From Actinidia chinensis (taxonomy: Eukaryota > Streptophyta > Magnoliopsida > Ericales > Actinidiaceae), in NCBI GenBank assembly GCA_009663005.1, contig CM018888.1, positions 7,375,042 to 7,387,541 on the forward strand: a stretch of DNA of 12,500 bases, given 5' to 3'. The notes under the pieces are model-generated. The model was given only the letters and a program-made list of their open reading frames with translations, had not been told where the DNA came from and searched no databases. Both the position numbers and the translations under genes were made by a program. This document shows, in pieces, positions 1 through 8,560 of this stretch; positions within the stretch are counted from its first letter, which is position 1, and each line of letters opens with the position of its first letter.

Positions 1-448
1 CTTTTTGCACGACTAATTTTGGAGGGAAATGTTGTTTTTTGCCCCTCAATTGAGTTGCAGGCATGTCTCTTTTACACAATCCATTAGTTTGGATGGAAAA
101 TATAATGGTAGCGCTTTAGCCCAAAACAACAGGTGGGTTGTCTGCATATATCAATACATCAGGGAAATGATTCTCTTTTTGCACAATCCATTAGTTTGGC
201 CCTAATGCACATTACCTCTTGACATTCAAAAGTATGAAGATGACTCTCTTTTGATTTTGAACCAAAACTATGCAGATGATTCTCTTTTTGCACGACTAAT
301 TTTGGAGCGAAATGTTGTTTTTTGCCCCTCAATTGAGTTGCAGGCATGTCTCTTTTACACAATCCATTAGTTTGGATGGAAAATATAATGGTAGCGCTTT
401 AGCCCAAAACAACAGGTGGGTTGTCTGCATATATCAATACATCAGGGA
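1..448. repeat. Tandem duplication, 283-bp period
   Basis: Positions 1-165 recur at 284-448 with a single visible mismatch (G at 25, C at 308), so the period is 283 bp. The left copy starts at the window edge and may extend outside. The spacer 166-283 is itself made of related pieces: CACAATCCATTAGTTTGG occurs at about 75, 183 and 358, and variants of GATGATTCTCTTTTTG occur near 168, 239 and 276. No coding potential is convincing here; the short minus-strand open frame at 159-362 follows the repeat and has no recognisable motif. The near identity suggests a recent local duplication or the edge of a satellite-like array. Confidence 0.93.
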
Positions 449-786
449 TGTAAAGCGCAAAAAGCCTAAACCATGAGGAGGTAAATATGCCAATAGATCT
501 CTATCAGTGTCAGCAGGATGTTGTAGTATTTTCTCAATATTGAGATATTGGTCTGTTTGAGTGAATGTTTCATTGTGAGGCAAACAAAAATTTGAGGTGG
601 AATGTCAACATGCAGTTTTAATTATTAACTTGAGATATATCATTGGCTCTTCTCATAGGCATGCTATACTTGCCATTTTCATTGCATCTAATGGATAACA
701 GAGTAAAAGTAACAGTTTTGTTATAAAAAATGACAAATTTACTTGTATCTCATGCTATACGGAGAACTTAAAAGTTTAATTTGCAG

Positions 787-840
787 GTGGCAAGATCAGA
801 AATTTGTAGAGGTACACTCGCAAGCATCGACATGGTTTCA
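787..840 (+). other. Candidate 54-nt exon (weak)
   Basis: A plausible acceptor (TTAATTTGCAG ending at 786) and donor (GTAAAT from 841) bound a 54-nt segment that is open in one frame and reads VARSEICRGTLASIDMVS. I do not recognise the protein and see no matching neighbour exon. If real, it would belong to a gene whose next intron took the copia insertion 33 bp downstream. It may equally be chance splice-like signals in an AT-rich region. Confidence 0.2.
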
Positions 841-872
841 GTAAATTCCTAGAGGAAGAACATTAACAATCA

Positions 873-877
873 CTGTT
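873..877. repeat. Target-site duplication, left copy (CTGTT)
   Basis: CTGTT lies directly before the first base of the left LTR and is repeated exactly at 6258-6262, directly after the right LTR. Five bases is the usual target duplication for Ty1/copia integrases, so the two LTRs belong to one insertion event. Confidence 0.93.
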
Positions 878-1148
878 TGTTAAAACAAAAGGAGAGAAAA
901 TGTGTATCTTTGTTATATTTCCCCAATTACATAAGGCCTATTTTATGGCAAACTTTATAAGATGATGATTTTAAAGCCACTGCTCTCATCATTAACAAAA
1001 GTCTACCAAAATGTATATCAAGTTCCACAAGGGTGACTCCAAATCTTCATCATGTTGGCTACCTAACAATCTCCCCAATTTGGACTTACTAATAATCACA
1101 ATGTTTAGGCTACCTACCAATTTGGACTTTACGCTAACAATCTTCAAC
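878..1148 (-). repeat. 3' LTR of the copia element
   Basis: It aligns along its whole length with 5986-6257, with clearest identity over the stretches GTGACTCCAAATCTTCA and CCTAACAATCTCCCCAATT. The outer end is TGTTAAAAC. The inner end is TTCAAC, having lost the terminal A of TTCAACA. The position matching the 5' LTR TATA box is altered (about 938-948). Short open frames on both strands inside it (992-1282 minus, 1011-1232 plus) are chance. Confidence 0.93.
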
Positions 1149-1159
1149 CTCCCCTCAAG
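1149..1159 (-). other. Polypurine tract of the copia element
   Basis: On the minus strand this reads CTTGAGGGGAG, directly upstream of the 3' LTR. A purine-rich run at this place primes plus-strand DNA synthesis in LTR retrotransposons. Its position against the LTR edge fits despite the lost terminal LTR base. Confidence 0.82.
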
Positions 1160-1860
1160 CTGGTGGAAGATATCTCTCATGGCCAGCTTTGCGAGAATGA
1201 ATGATGGGTCGGCTACCCAGTACCTTTGGTAAGTGTCTGCCATTGTTTCATTAGTTTTCACGAATGAGTCCAAATAACTCATTATTCAGCTTCTCTTTGA
1301 TAAGTGTCTGTCAATTATGCCACTGCTTGGTTCTATCGTGTTGAACCTGGATTGTGAGCATAAGATTGCTGCTTTATTGTCACAATATATCTCCATAGTT
1401 GTCTGGAGTTCCAAAGCTTTACGTCTCGCAATCGAATCTTTGATCCATAGGAGTTCGCATATTCCTTAGAATAGCCCGAAATTCTGCTTTCGCACCTGGT
1501 CTGGATACTGGGCCTTTTTCTTTTCTTTCTTACTTACTGCGCCATGTGACAAGATTCTCCCACCACGACACAGTACCCCGAAGTAACTTCCTGTCGCTCA
1601 CTGACTGCCCAGTCTGCATCATATAAGCCCCACCTGAATGATCGCTGTCTTCCAAGAAAAGACCCTTTCCAAAGGGGCTGACTTCAAATATCTGAGAATT
1701 CGAATAACAGCATCATAGTGATAGTGTGAGGAGCTCGCATAAATTGGCTTCCACGCTCCATCTGTCAAAGGCAATATCAGGAACGAGTATGGGATAAGTA
1801 AATTAATTTTCCTACTAATCTTGGATATCTCTCCCCTGTCTACCAACCAATCCTCTCCAT
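1160..1860 (-). pseudogene. Copia RNase H region, broken
   Basis: The end of the pol polyprotein, which would degrade RNA in the RNA-DNA hybrid during reverse transcription. Fragments seen in separate minus-strand frames, 5' to 3', are a copy of the linker before RNase H (DAVIRILRYLKSAP, about 1673-1714), the first catalytic aspartate context DADWA (1606-1620), GGENLVTWRSK (about 1531-1563), a degraded AEFRA segment near 1480, and VQHDRTK near 1325-1347. They follow the copia RNase H order, but the frame changes between almost every pair of motifs and stops intervene. No functional product is possible. Confidence 0.85.
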
Positions 1861-1949
1861 CGTATCATCTCCCCATTTTTTATTAGGCTCCATAGGTGTA
1901 TCACATGCTTGCCTCCCAGCATACCTGTTTCTGTTAGAAGTCCAAAACA

Positions 1950-2660
1950 TATCTTTCTCGTGGATAAATATGCCTTGACGTTTCTAGCTACCCCCTCAAT
2001 TCCAAAAGTACTTGAGGTTCCCCAATCTTTATTTCAAACTCCCTATCAAGATATCCTTTAATAAATTTGCTTTCTTCCACATCTCTCCTGTGAGAAATGC
2101 TACATCACATATACATTAATGCAGTTAGCTTTTTCCATGTGAAGTAGTGCCAGGATAAATAAAGTGTGATCACCTTGGCTTTGTTTAACACCATATTTGA
2201 GCATTGCTGAGTAATCTTTTCAAACCAAGCTCTGGGAATTGTTTAAGCCCAATAAGGACTTTTTAAGCTTGCAACTTTCCCCACTATTTTTGAATCTCAA
2301 CCCGGAGGACTATTCATGTAAACTTCTTCCTCCGATTTCCATGTAGAAAATTTATTTTTTACGTCAAACTGGTGAAGCTGCCAATTTTGTTGCCGCTAGA
2401 GATGTAGAACCCTGACAGTGTTCATCTTAGCACTGGAGCAAATGTTTCTTGTAGTCTATTCCATAGGTTTGCGTATATCCTTTGGCCACCCGACCTGCTT
2501 TATATCTCTCAATGGACCCATCTGCTTTTGTGCTTGACTGTGAACACCCATTTGCACCCCACAGTTTAACGCCCTTTCGGTATTTCAACACTTCCCAGGT
2601 GGTTTTTTTATGAAGAGCTTTCATTTCTTCAACGATAGCATTTTCCACTTGTGATCATGA
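1950..2660 (-). pseudogene. Copia reverse transcriptase, broken
   Basis: The best-preserved piece is the minus-strand open stretch 2427-2648. It contains AIVEEMKALHKKTTWEV followed by IERYKAGRVAKGYTQTYG, hallmarks of the copia RVT_2 reverse transcriptase N-terminus. Downstream, frames shift repeatedly through the finger and palm region. The place where the catalytic YVDD box belongs (about 2101-2113) has lost bases, so the two aspartates are no longer encoded in frame. A further recognisable patch, VEESK followed by KGYLDREFEIK-like sequence, lies near 2040-2080. The assignment rests on motif recognition; the gene is dead. Confidence 0.88.
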
Positions 2661-3230
2661 GCCGCTTTCCTGTACATTGTTAGGAACAAACACAGAAGCA
2701 ATTTTGGAAACAGAGCGTGTATTTGAAAGGAAAGACGACTATAGGGGATACAACTTTCGATATAGGGTGTTGAGTACAAGACCTAACCACCTTTACAAGT
2801 GGCAATGGGTTCATCTCAAATCATCCTTCAGAAATAGATTCAGTTAGGAAGAGGAAAGAGAAGTACCTGAACCTTTCTAAGAATGTGATTGGGTGGCGGA
2901 TCAGGAAGAATGGTCTAATCTCTCGGTCTCCAAGTTCTCCTTTGATAGAGAATATCCTTCTCTTTATCTGATTTGCCTTTTCAATTGCAACTTCGTTCCC
3001 CAAGGTTCCCTAGTATTTCTTTCTGTTTGTCATTTGTTTCTAAGGTACCCAATATCTCAAAAGAATTAAAGACGGGTCATTTTAACATAGACTTTTGGCT
3101 CTGAACCTACTTCCACCCTGTATTAGTACTCTCCCCTAAAGGGGTGACGGAGACTGAAATAGATTGATGTTCAAAGAAGGTGACATCCATGGAACAAACC
3201 ATTTACTAGATGGGGGATGATAGCATTATA
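2661..3230 (-). pseudogene. Copia pol linker between integrase and RT, decayed
   Basis: This variable spacer between the integrase C-terminus and reverse transcriptase is broken into short frames. A CTQHPIS patch, a conserved piece of this linker in many plant copia elements, can be read near 2765-2785. An open stretch at 2821-3003 on the minus strand carries no recognised domain and is probably a frame-shifted remnant. Confidence 0.65.
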
Positions 3231-4005
3231 AACCTTTTTGGTGGGAGAATATCCTACGAGACACACTTAATAGCACGAGGATCAAGTTTCTCACGGGAAA
3301 GGGGAATGATTATTACAAGCGAGTACACCCAAAGACCCGCTGTGGTAAGAAATAAGGTGGAGAACCAGAAAGTACCGTCCTACAGGAGAACATTTGTCAA
3401 GTACTCGTGTAGAAGACGTTGATTAGATAGGCTGCGGTAAGATTGCCTCGCCCCAAAATATTTTTGGTACCATGCTCAGAAAACACATAGTACGGCCATT
3501 TCATAAGAGGTGACGATTCTTGCTGTTCTGCACTCCATTTGTTGAGGATGTGTTAGTGCAAGAGACTAATGGATTATGCATGGTCCAAACAGAGTAGTAA
3601 GACCACCTTTAAAATATCCCCCATTATCCAGACGATACAACTTTACCAGTGCCTCCATACTGTGTTGGCAAATCATTTTTGGACTACTTTAAAATAGTCA
3701 TGACCTCACTTTTATCATCCTTCATCAAATAGACCAAGTAGTACTGAACAATCATCAACAAGAGACAAACCATCTATGCCCTTATGGAAGCAACAACGTG
3801 AGTATTCCCAAACATAGTATGATAAGAGTAAAAGAATATACTTTTTTTTATACTAGGATAAAAGGAAATCCCGATGTGTTTTCCAAGTTCAACAAGACTC
3901 ACACTTCAAGAGTGGAAACATTTTTATTTGATAATAAAGAAGGAAATAAAATGCTGTAATAAATAAAAAGAGGATGTCCAAGCCCGGTGTGCCATACGAG
4001 AATTT
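3231..4005 (-). pseudogene. Copia integrase (zinc finger and core), broken
   Basis: It would insert the element's DNA copy into the host genome. The N-terminal GAG-pre-integrase HHCC zinc finger is visible as WHTGLGH (3974-3994) and LKCESC (about 3889-3908), inside the minus-strand open stretch 3889-4089. In the core, the second catalytic aspartate sits in YRLDNGGYF (3611-3637). The downstream THPQQ and frame-shifted KNRHLL segments that normally surround the catalytic glutamate lie at about 3500-3553. After this, PKIFWGEAI-like sequence is readable near 3450-3475. Stops and frame changes separate all of these. Confidence 0.85.
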
Positions 4006-4450
4006 TTTCTTTCTGTGAGAATCAGATAAACTGGTAAGATGAGCTTGCTGGGTGTTTCGAACTATCGACTCCCGAGAATCCCTAGACATATAGACGCATT
4101 TTCCTTCCTACCCCTGGGCCAATCGTCTTCCTCGTTGATAATGTCTTAAAGACACAGTAGAAGGGAAAAATAGACACTGCAATTCAAGTCTTGGTAATCT
4201 TACTATAGCAAGAGATTAGTAGAAAACTTAGGAACGTGAAATACATAGACAATGGGAATAATGGGGATGCATGTACTAAACCTTTGCCCGAAAACTGACG
4301 ATAAAGAGTGCCATCAGAATTTTAACTCTATCCCCTGACCTGAGTATGGGGTATAAGTGGAGAACACAGATGAGACACCAGTCATATGTCTGATGCTGCA
4401 CCTGAATCATAACCCCATGGAATACAAGACTTAGAATGGAAAGCACTCAC
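4006..4450 (-). pseudogene. Copia aspartic protease, broken
   Basis: The catalytic motif reads DSGA (4398-4409 on the minus strand) and is followed in a shifted frame by the usual conserved stretch before VFSTYTPYSG (about 4325-4360). This protease would cut the Gag-Pol polyprotein. The preceding IPWGYDSGA context agrees with the W-x-x-DSGA pattern of copia proteases. The segment 4006-4320 that leads to the integrase zinc finger is recognisable only in patches. Frames are broken on both sides of the active site. Confidence 0.78.
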
Positions 4451-5957
4451 TGACGTAGCTATATTACCTGATGAGCAAAGGAACTATGCAGCCCAGTGTA
4501 TGTGTTCGAGTCGACCGCATCAAGCGACGGAGAGTTTTCCATTTCAGAGAGGAGATGATTCGATGAGGATGGAGTCAGATCACTAGTAGTAGTGCTCTAC
4601 GATCTCTGTATGATGGGCGCGTGACGCCTCCCCCTCTTCCTCCATAATTTCTCCTGCCACCCAATTGTCCAGAGCGGCCGCCTCTCCCACGATTCCCCAC
4701 TGCCCCCCATTAAGCTTCCCAACCATGTCTCCCTGGTGTGTCTAGTACGCTGACAGTGGGTCACAAAATAATTTATCCTTCTCATCGGGAATTCCTATCT
4801 TAAGATGTTTCTGGGCTGATTCCACCCGCATTAATATTGAGGGGTAGAGATCAACTCAGACGGTCACTGGGTAACAAGTAGATCACATAGACATACGTCG
4901 CTTTCTTTCATTCTGTACGTAAGGCCAAAGGTGTCTCTTTTAGAGATGGAAGGGGCCTCCATTCCTAATACTCGACAACGAATTGATCATATTCCTTGAT
5001 TTAGACCACAAAAATTTGAATATGCATCCCTTTCTACCAACTTTTGATAGATAGCATATCACTGCACAAATTGGGTTCGAATCCTGGTAGGTGATCAATG
5101 TCCCTGCCATATCCCTGTAAGGCTTGTAAAGTACTGGATGACCGTCTTTTCATCCTGGGGGGGTCTGACGTTCGATGAATCCGTTTGATAGCAATATCGT
5201 GCCATATTACCTTTGGCGAGAAGATGTATCCGCAAGGGCATCCCAAATGTCTTGCCGTAGTCAAATTGATATATCCTTCCCCACTCGCGGGAACCATATA
5301 GTGGACTAATCGGTAATCACATGGGAATTTCAATATCCCATTTCCATAGCGAATCTGTAACCGGTGGTGCCGTTAGGGTCCCTTTGACATAACCTAATTT
5401 GCCCATCGGCTCTTTCAAAGACAAAATTGCCGATCCGTGACCAGATAGATAGTTTTGGCATTAAAGATGTTGTTCGTGATTCTCAAGTTGAGCTTTCATG
5501 ATAGTGGGTGTACCAACTTCCCCTTTCAATCTGGGGCTGAACCTGCGGATTTCTCCTAGACTCCTCCATACAAGTTTAAAGAAAACTCCTAACAGTCACG
5601 GAAATAAAGATAAAAAAAAACGACCAATCTTATGACATCATCTGGGTATTGTCTAAAAAATTCATATAAGGACCTAGTATAATCATTGGAACGTGAGCGT
5701 ACAAACGAGGGAGCTTTTGGTCACCATTTTTGATATAAAAAGAGAGGCAATCACAAAACTGAAGGAGTGCTCCCATTTGTTTAAGGATGCAGAGAATGGT
5801 GTTAATGTGAAGGATATAACTGTTTTCGGCAAATTTAGGATGACATTCTTGGGCGAAGGCCGGAGTGTTGCTGGGGTTGCGGCGAGGCTTAGAGGGTGTA
5901 TGTAGGTTTCGGCGAAGGTTTGGGTGGTGTAGGGATTGAAGTATTTTTGAGATCCAT
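4451..5957 (-). pseudogene. Copia gag, broken
   Basis: A likely start ATG is at 5957 (minus), 28 bases inside the 5' LTR edge. It opens a proline-rich beginning MDLKNTSIPTPPKPSPKP, then stops. The gag domain of the UBN2/retrotran_gag type appears in pieces: GKLGYVKGTL-like sequence near 5370-5410 in shifted frames, then within the open stretch 5034-5333 the patches GEGYINLTTAR, SSTLQALQGYGRDIDHLPGFEP and SDMLS, and further down KFLWS and RNMINSLSSIRNGGP, matching the order of plant copia gag. The C-terminal part (about 4500-4785) is serine- and threonine-rich. No zinc knuckle could be made out. Gag would form the virus-like particle; this copy cannot. Confidence 0.8.
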
Positions 5958-5967
5958 CCTAATCGGT

Positions 5968-5985
5968 GGCTCTGCTATAATACCA
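5968..5985 (-). other. Primer binding site remnant (initiator tRNA-Met type)
   Basis: Directly inside the 5' LTR the minus strand reads TGGTATTATAGCAGAGCC. The usual plant copia site complementary to the 3' end of initiator tRNA-Met is TGGTATCAGAGC. This copy fits if TATAG is an insertion after TGGTAT. Position against the LTR edge supports the call. Confidence 0.7.
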
Positions 5986-6257
5986 TGTTGAAAAACAGAA
6001 GGAGAGGAAAATGTGTATTCTTTGTTATATTTCACTCATTACTAAGGGGCCTATTTATAGGCAAAACTTAAAGATGATGAGTTAAGCAATGACCTCATCA
6101 TCATTACAAAGTCTTACAAATTGGGATAGCAAGTCCAATGGTGACTCCAAATCTTCACATGTTAGGCTACCTAACAATCTCCCCAATTGGGACTTACCTA
6201 CAATCAACCAATGTTAGGCTCCTACCCACTTTGGACTTTACCTAACAATCTTCAACA
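5986..6257 (-). repeat. 5' LTR of the copia element
   Basis: A 272-bp LTR with terminal inverted repeat TGTTGA (5986-5991) and TCAACA (6252-6257). It holds the promoter for minus-strand transcription. It contains an internal direct duplication with period 52 (starts at 6159 and 6211, both ATGTTAGGCT, each running toward CCTAACAATCT or a degraded form). Confidence 0.95.
6052..6059 (-). promoter_or_regulatory. TATA box in the 5' LTR
   Basis: The minus strand reads TATAAATA within CCTATAAATAGGCC, about two thirds of the way through the LTR, a normal place for the U3 promoter of a short copia LTR. The matching position of the other LTR has lost this motif. Confidence 0.7.
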
Positions 6258-6262
6258 CTGTT
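6258..6262. repeat. Target-site duplication, right copy (CTGTT)
   Basis: Exact copy of 873-877, abutting the right LTR. Removing one copy and the element restores the pre-insertion sequence. Confidence 0.93.
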
Positions 6263-7079
6263 TTCTGCACAGCACCGTCCAAAGTAATGTGCAGTGCTGT
6301 CATAGTAGTTAAACGAATTGCACTAATAGGAATCAGAGAAATTTGTTGCCAGGCATAGCATTGAAAAATATACTATTGCCATTCAAAGCTATTATTTCGC
6401 GGGAATTGCTTCCAAAGAGACTGACTGACACTTCTGCAGATGCTCGGAAGGTACGACTCTTTCTTAGTTTAAGTGATGATAAGTTTCCTCCTAGTTTTCT
6501 TGCTTGAACCGAAAAATATTCTAGTTAATATCGTATGATAAATGTGTCATGTTTCTCTCCCACTCTTTAGGTTTTACGAAATTTTGTTTGTTTCGTAATT
6601 GCATGATATTTATAATCAATGTCCTTAAATAAATCATAGTTTTTCTAATCCATTCTTTACATCATATTTAATTGTTTGACCGTGAAGAGGAATTCTTTGC
6701 AATTTATTAATATCATCTTGTGGTTCCTAGTGCACCTGAAGATAGAGGTTTTTCATTATCTGCTAACCAGAAGCTATTCATTTCAATACATATACTGCAA
6801 CTTTATAAGCTTGATTTACTGAAGTTTGATTTACTTAGCTATGTATTAAGCTTGATATCAAACTGTTTATGAATTGTTATTTGTTGGCACTAAAAAAAGT
6901 AAATAATTGCCATATAGATTTCTTGAAATTGATTCTTGCACCTGGGAAGTAGTTAAGGTCAAGCTCACAGCTAAAAAAAATGGGAAAGATTGCAAATTTC
7001 CTGTAATATTTTAAATAGAGACTTTACCTAATGCATGATGTTGTGAATGTGTTGTGTGGTCTATCTTCTTGTTGTATAG
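6263..7079. other. Non-coding stretch between copia and the LRR pseudogene
   Basis: AT-rich with no recognised gene. A 64-codon open frame (about 6312-6506, plus) contains ISRELLPKRLTDTSADARK and runs through a good donor (AAG|GTACGA, about 6449-6454), but I know no family that fits and it may be chance. A 12-bp near-repeat (CTTGATTTACT and TTTGATTTACT, 6809-6835, period 15) is present. I looked here for YKT61 N-terminal exons and for the N-terminal cap of an LRR protein and found neither. Confidence 0.6.
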
Positions 7080-7227
7080 AGAGATGAGAATGATCCAACT
7101 CTTACTCAATTCTGTAAGGAATTTGGAATTGGAAGATTGGTATCTAAATGCCTCCTCAATTCTTCCATTTGAACTTAAAAGTCTTGACTTATCAAGCAAT
7201 TCCTTGACGGGTGGCTTGAGCACGAAG
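7080..7227 (+). pseudogene. RLP pseudogene, exon piece 1
   Basis: The acceptor TTGTATAG ends at 7079. The open frame runs MRMIQLLLNSVRNLELEDW, then YLNASSILPFELKSLDLSSN and SLTGGLSTK. The donor is GAAG|GTTTTT. To join with piece 2 in frame (a glycine split as G|GT) this exon needs one more base near 7221, where AGCACGAAG probably was AGCAACGAAG; this is a one-base frameshift. Confidence 0.75.
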
Positions 7228-7343
7228 GTTTTTAATCCCTGAATTACAAATAATAGAGTCCATGTCATTGTTTGCTTTCAAGAACTGTCTACTAAAGTTA
7301 TTTTGCGGTCTGTGATTTGTTTAATAGGCTGCTAATTTTACAG

Positions 7344-7590
7344 GTTTTGAGAAGCTGGCAAGGTTGAGAAAATTCAAGGTACTTGATTTGAGTAGTAATG
7401 AGTTCAATAATAGCATCCTTTCAACTTTGGGTGGGCTAATATCTTTCAAGTCTAGGTACCTAGGACATGACATGTTATTGGGAACTATTTTATTGACGGA
7501 GAGTTTTAAGAAGTTCCTTTTCAAATGCCAACTTATATAGTTGACTAGTTTGAGAATCCATGGGTGGACCAACCATTTTCAGGGCCACAG
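7344..7590 (+). pseudogene. RLP pseudogene, exon piece 2
   Basis: The acceptor TTTTACAG ends at 7343 and the donor ACAG|GTAAGA is strong. It reads FEKLARLRKFKVLDLSSN, then EFNNSILSTLGGLISFKSRY, covering about two LRRs. An in-frame TAG at 7538-7540 interrupts it, after which the same frame continues LTSLRIHGWTNHFQGH up to the donor. Confidence 0.75.
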
Positions 7591-7960
7591 GTAAGATCTT
7601 GAATGAGGTCTTTTGTCGTTTAAGGAATAACTTAAATACTTATTAATTTTGTAAAATTTTATGAAGTTTTTATTTTTTGCACATTTCGAGATGCAAAGTT
7701 AATAACTAGTTTTAACAGATCAATATTTTTTTTGAGAGAGAATAGCACTAGTCCACTTAATTTTTGGTAGCATAGCCAATCTTATGTCGGAGCAGTAGTC
7801 ATTTAAACATATATTCTTTCAGTCAGTCATTTTTCTTGTTTATTTATAGAAAAAATATAAACCAACAACGAACTTTTTGGTCTTAAAACACGTATAACTA
7901 ACCAATTCACCATTACTATTTGTTTCTTGTTTTTTTCCTTTCGTAGATGTTGAACTAGCC

Positions 7961-8014
7961 TATTAAAACTAACATTCTCTTTTTTGTTCTCAAAACTATG
8001 ATGCTATAAACAAT
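7961..8014. repeat. 54-bp intron repeat, copy A
   Basis: Matches 8730-8783 at 47 of 54 positions by eye, ending in the shared stretch GATGCTATAAACAAT. It lies about 50 bp before LRR exon piece 3. It looks like a relic of tandem duplication of an exon-intron unit in the RLP gene. Confidence 0.85.
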
Positions 8015-8062
8015 TAGGGGTCAGATTTACTCTAACTTTGTTTGTATGTCATTTTCATTTAG

Positions 8063-8128
8063 GACTCCACAATATGAGCATCTTAAAGGAGCTGGACCTG
8101 GGAGGCAGTTGGATAAACAAAAGAAAAG
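8063..8128 (+). pseudogene. RLP pseudogene, exon piece 3
   Basis: The acceptor TTTCATTTAG ends at 8062. A 66-nt frame reads GLHNMSILKELDLGGSWIN plus KRK and ends at a possible donor AAAG|GTATAG. It corresponds to a single LRR. Frame phase does not match the end of piece 2, so an exon or a few bases have been lost between them. Confidence 0.68.
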
Positions 8129-8560
8129 GTATAGGAGTCAAATGCTATTTATTCAGAATGCAATATTTGTTTTAGTTTTTGTTTTTTGCCACTTAAAATC
8201 TCGTGTATGCATTGCAATTTGCAAACCAAATCTGACCTGAAACTGAACATTGCAAAAGAATGTGGAAAGGACTCAAAGAGTCAGTTCCCGTGATTGAAAT
8301 TGGCCTAATTCACCCTAGTCCAGAAATTAACTTCCCATTTTCTTAAATGAGCTGGTAATGTGTTTTCAAATGTAAATCCCAATGGCCATAGTGAAAGCTT
8401 TTGTGCCCAGTTTCAAAATACCAGGAAGTTCAATCAGATCATTTTTCTTTTTCCTTTTATTTTTCACGGGTTTATGAATTGGGTCATGATCTATCAAATT
8501 CCCTATATATTTGAATAATTTGGGGGGAAAATAATTCTTTGACTACTCCTTTCATGGTTA
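8129..8560. other. Intron-like non-coding stretch within the RLP pseudogene
   Basis: No open frame or LRR pattern is visible. The sequence is T-rich and looks like a plant intron between pieces 3 and 4. Confidence 0.55.

Larger units (their letters stand above)
449..877. other. Non-genic stretch left of the retrotransposon
   Basis: AT-rich sequence with no sustained open frame. It contains a 14-bp perfect palindrome around 532-545 (core CTCAATATTGAG) and the weak candidate exon listed at 787-840. Nothing else could be recognised. Confidence 0.6.
878..6257 (-). mobile_element. Full-length, decayed Ty1/copia LTR retrotransposon
   Basis: A 5,380-bp element reading on the minus strand. Its 5' LTR is at 5986-6257 and its 3' LTR at 878-1148. 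The LTRs begin TGTTGA and end TCAACA in the intact copy and are flanked by a perfect CTGTT target duplication. Going 5' to 3' on the minus strand I can follow a primer-binding-site remnant, gag, aspartic protease (DSGA), GAG-pre-integrase HHCC zinc finger, integrase core, reverse transcriptase, RNase H and a polypurine tract. Protease-integrase-RT-RNase H order defines the Copia superfamily. No domain keeps an open frame for more than about 100 codons; stops and one-base frameshifts are everywhere, so it is non-autonomous. The two LTRs differ at dozens of positions, many of them one-base gaps, which suggests an old insertion or a poor consensus. Confidence 0.95.

Noticed and set aside
5693..5905. 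Plus-strand 70-codon open frame inside the element
   Set aside because: It lies antisense within the copia gag leader and matches no family I know; the minus-strand reading fits the element better.
5968..5985. tRNA-like sequence
   Set aside because: Only the end of initiator tRNA-Met is matched, as expected for a primer binding site. No cloverleaf is present here or elsewhere in the window.
7011..7572. Minus-strand open frames over the LRR pieces
   Set aside because: They are antisense to clear plus-strand LRR coding pieces and lack motifs.
8046..8240. Plus-strand 64-codon open frame (PQYEHLKGAGPGRQ...)
   Set aside because: The neighbouring frame gives a clear LRR (LHNMSILKELDLGG) starting at a splice acceptor, so this is its shadow.
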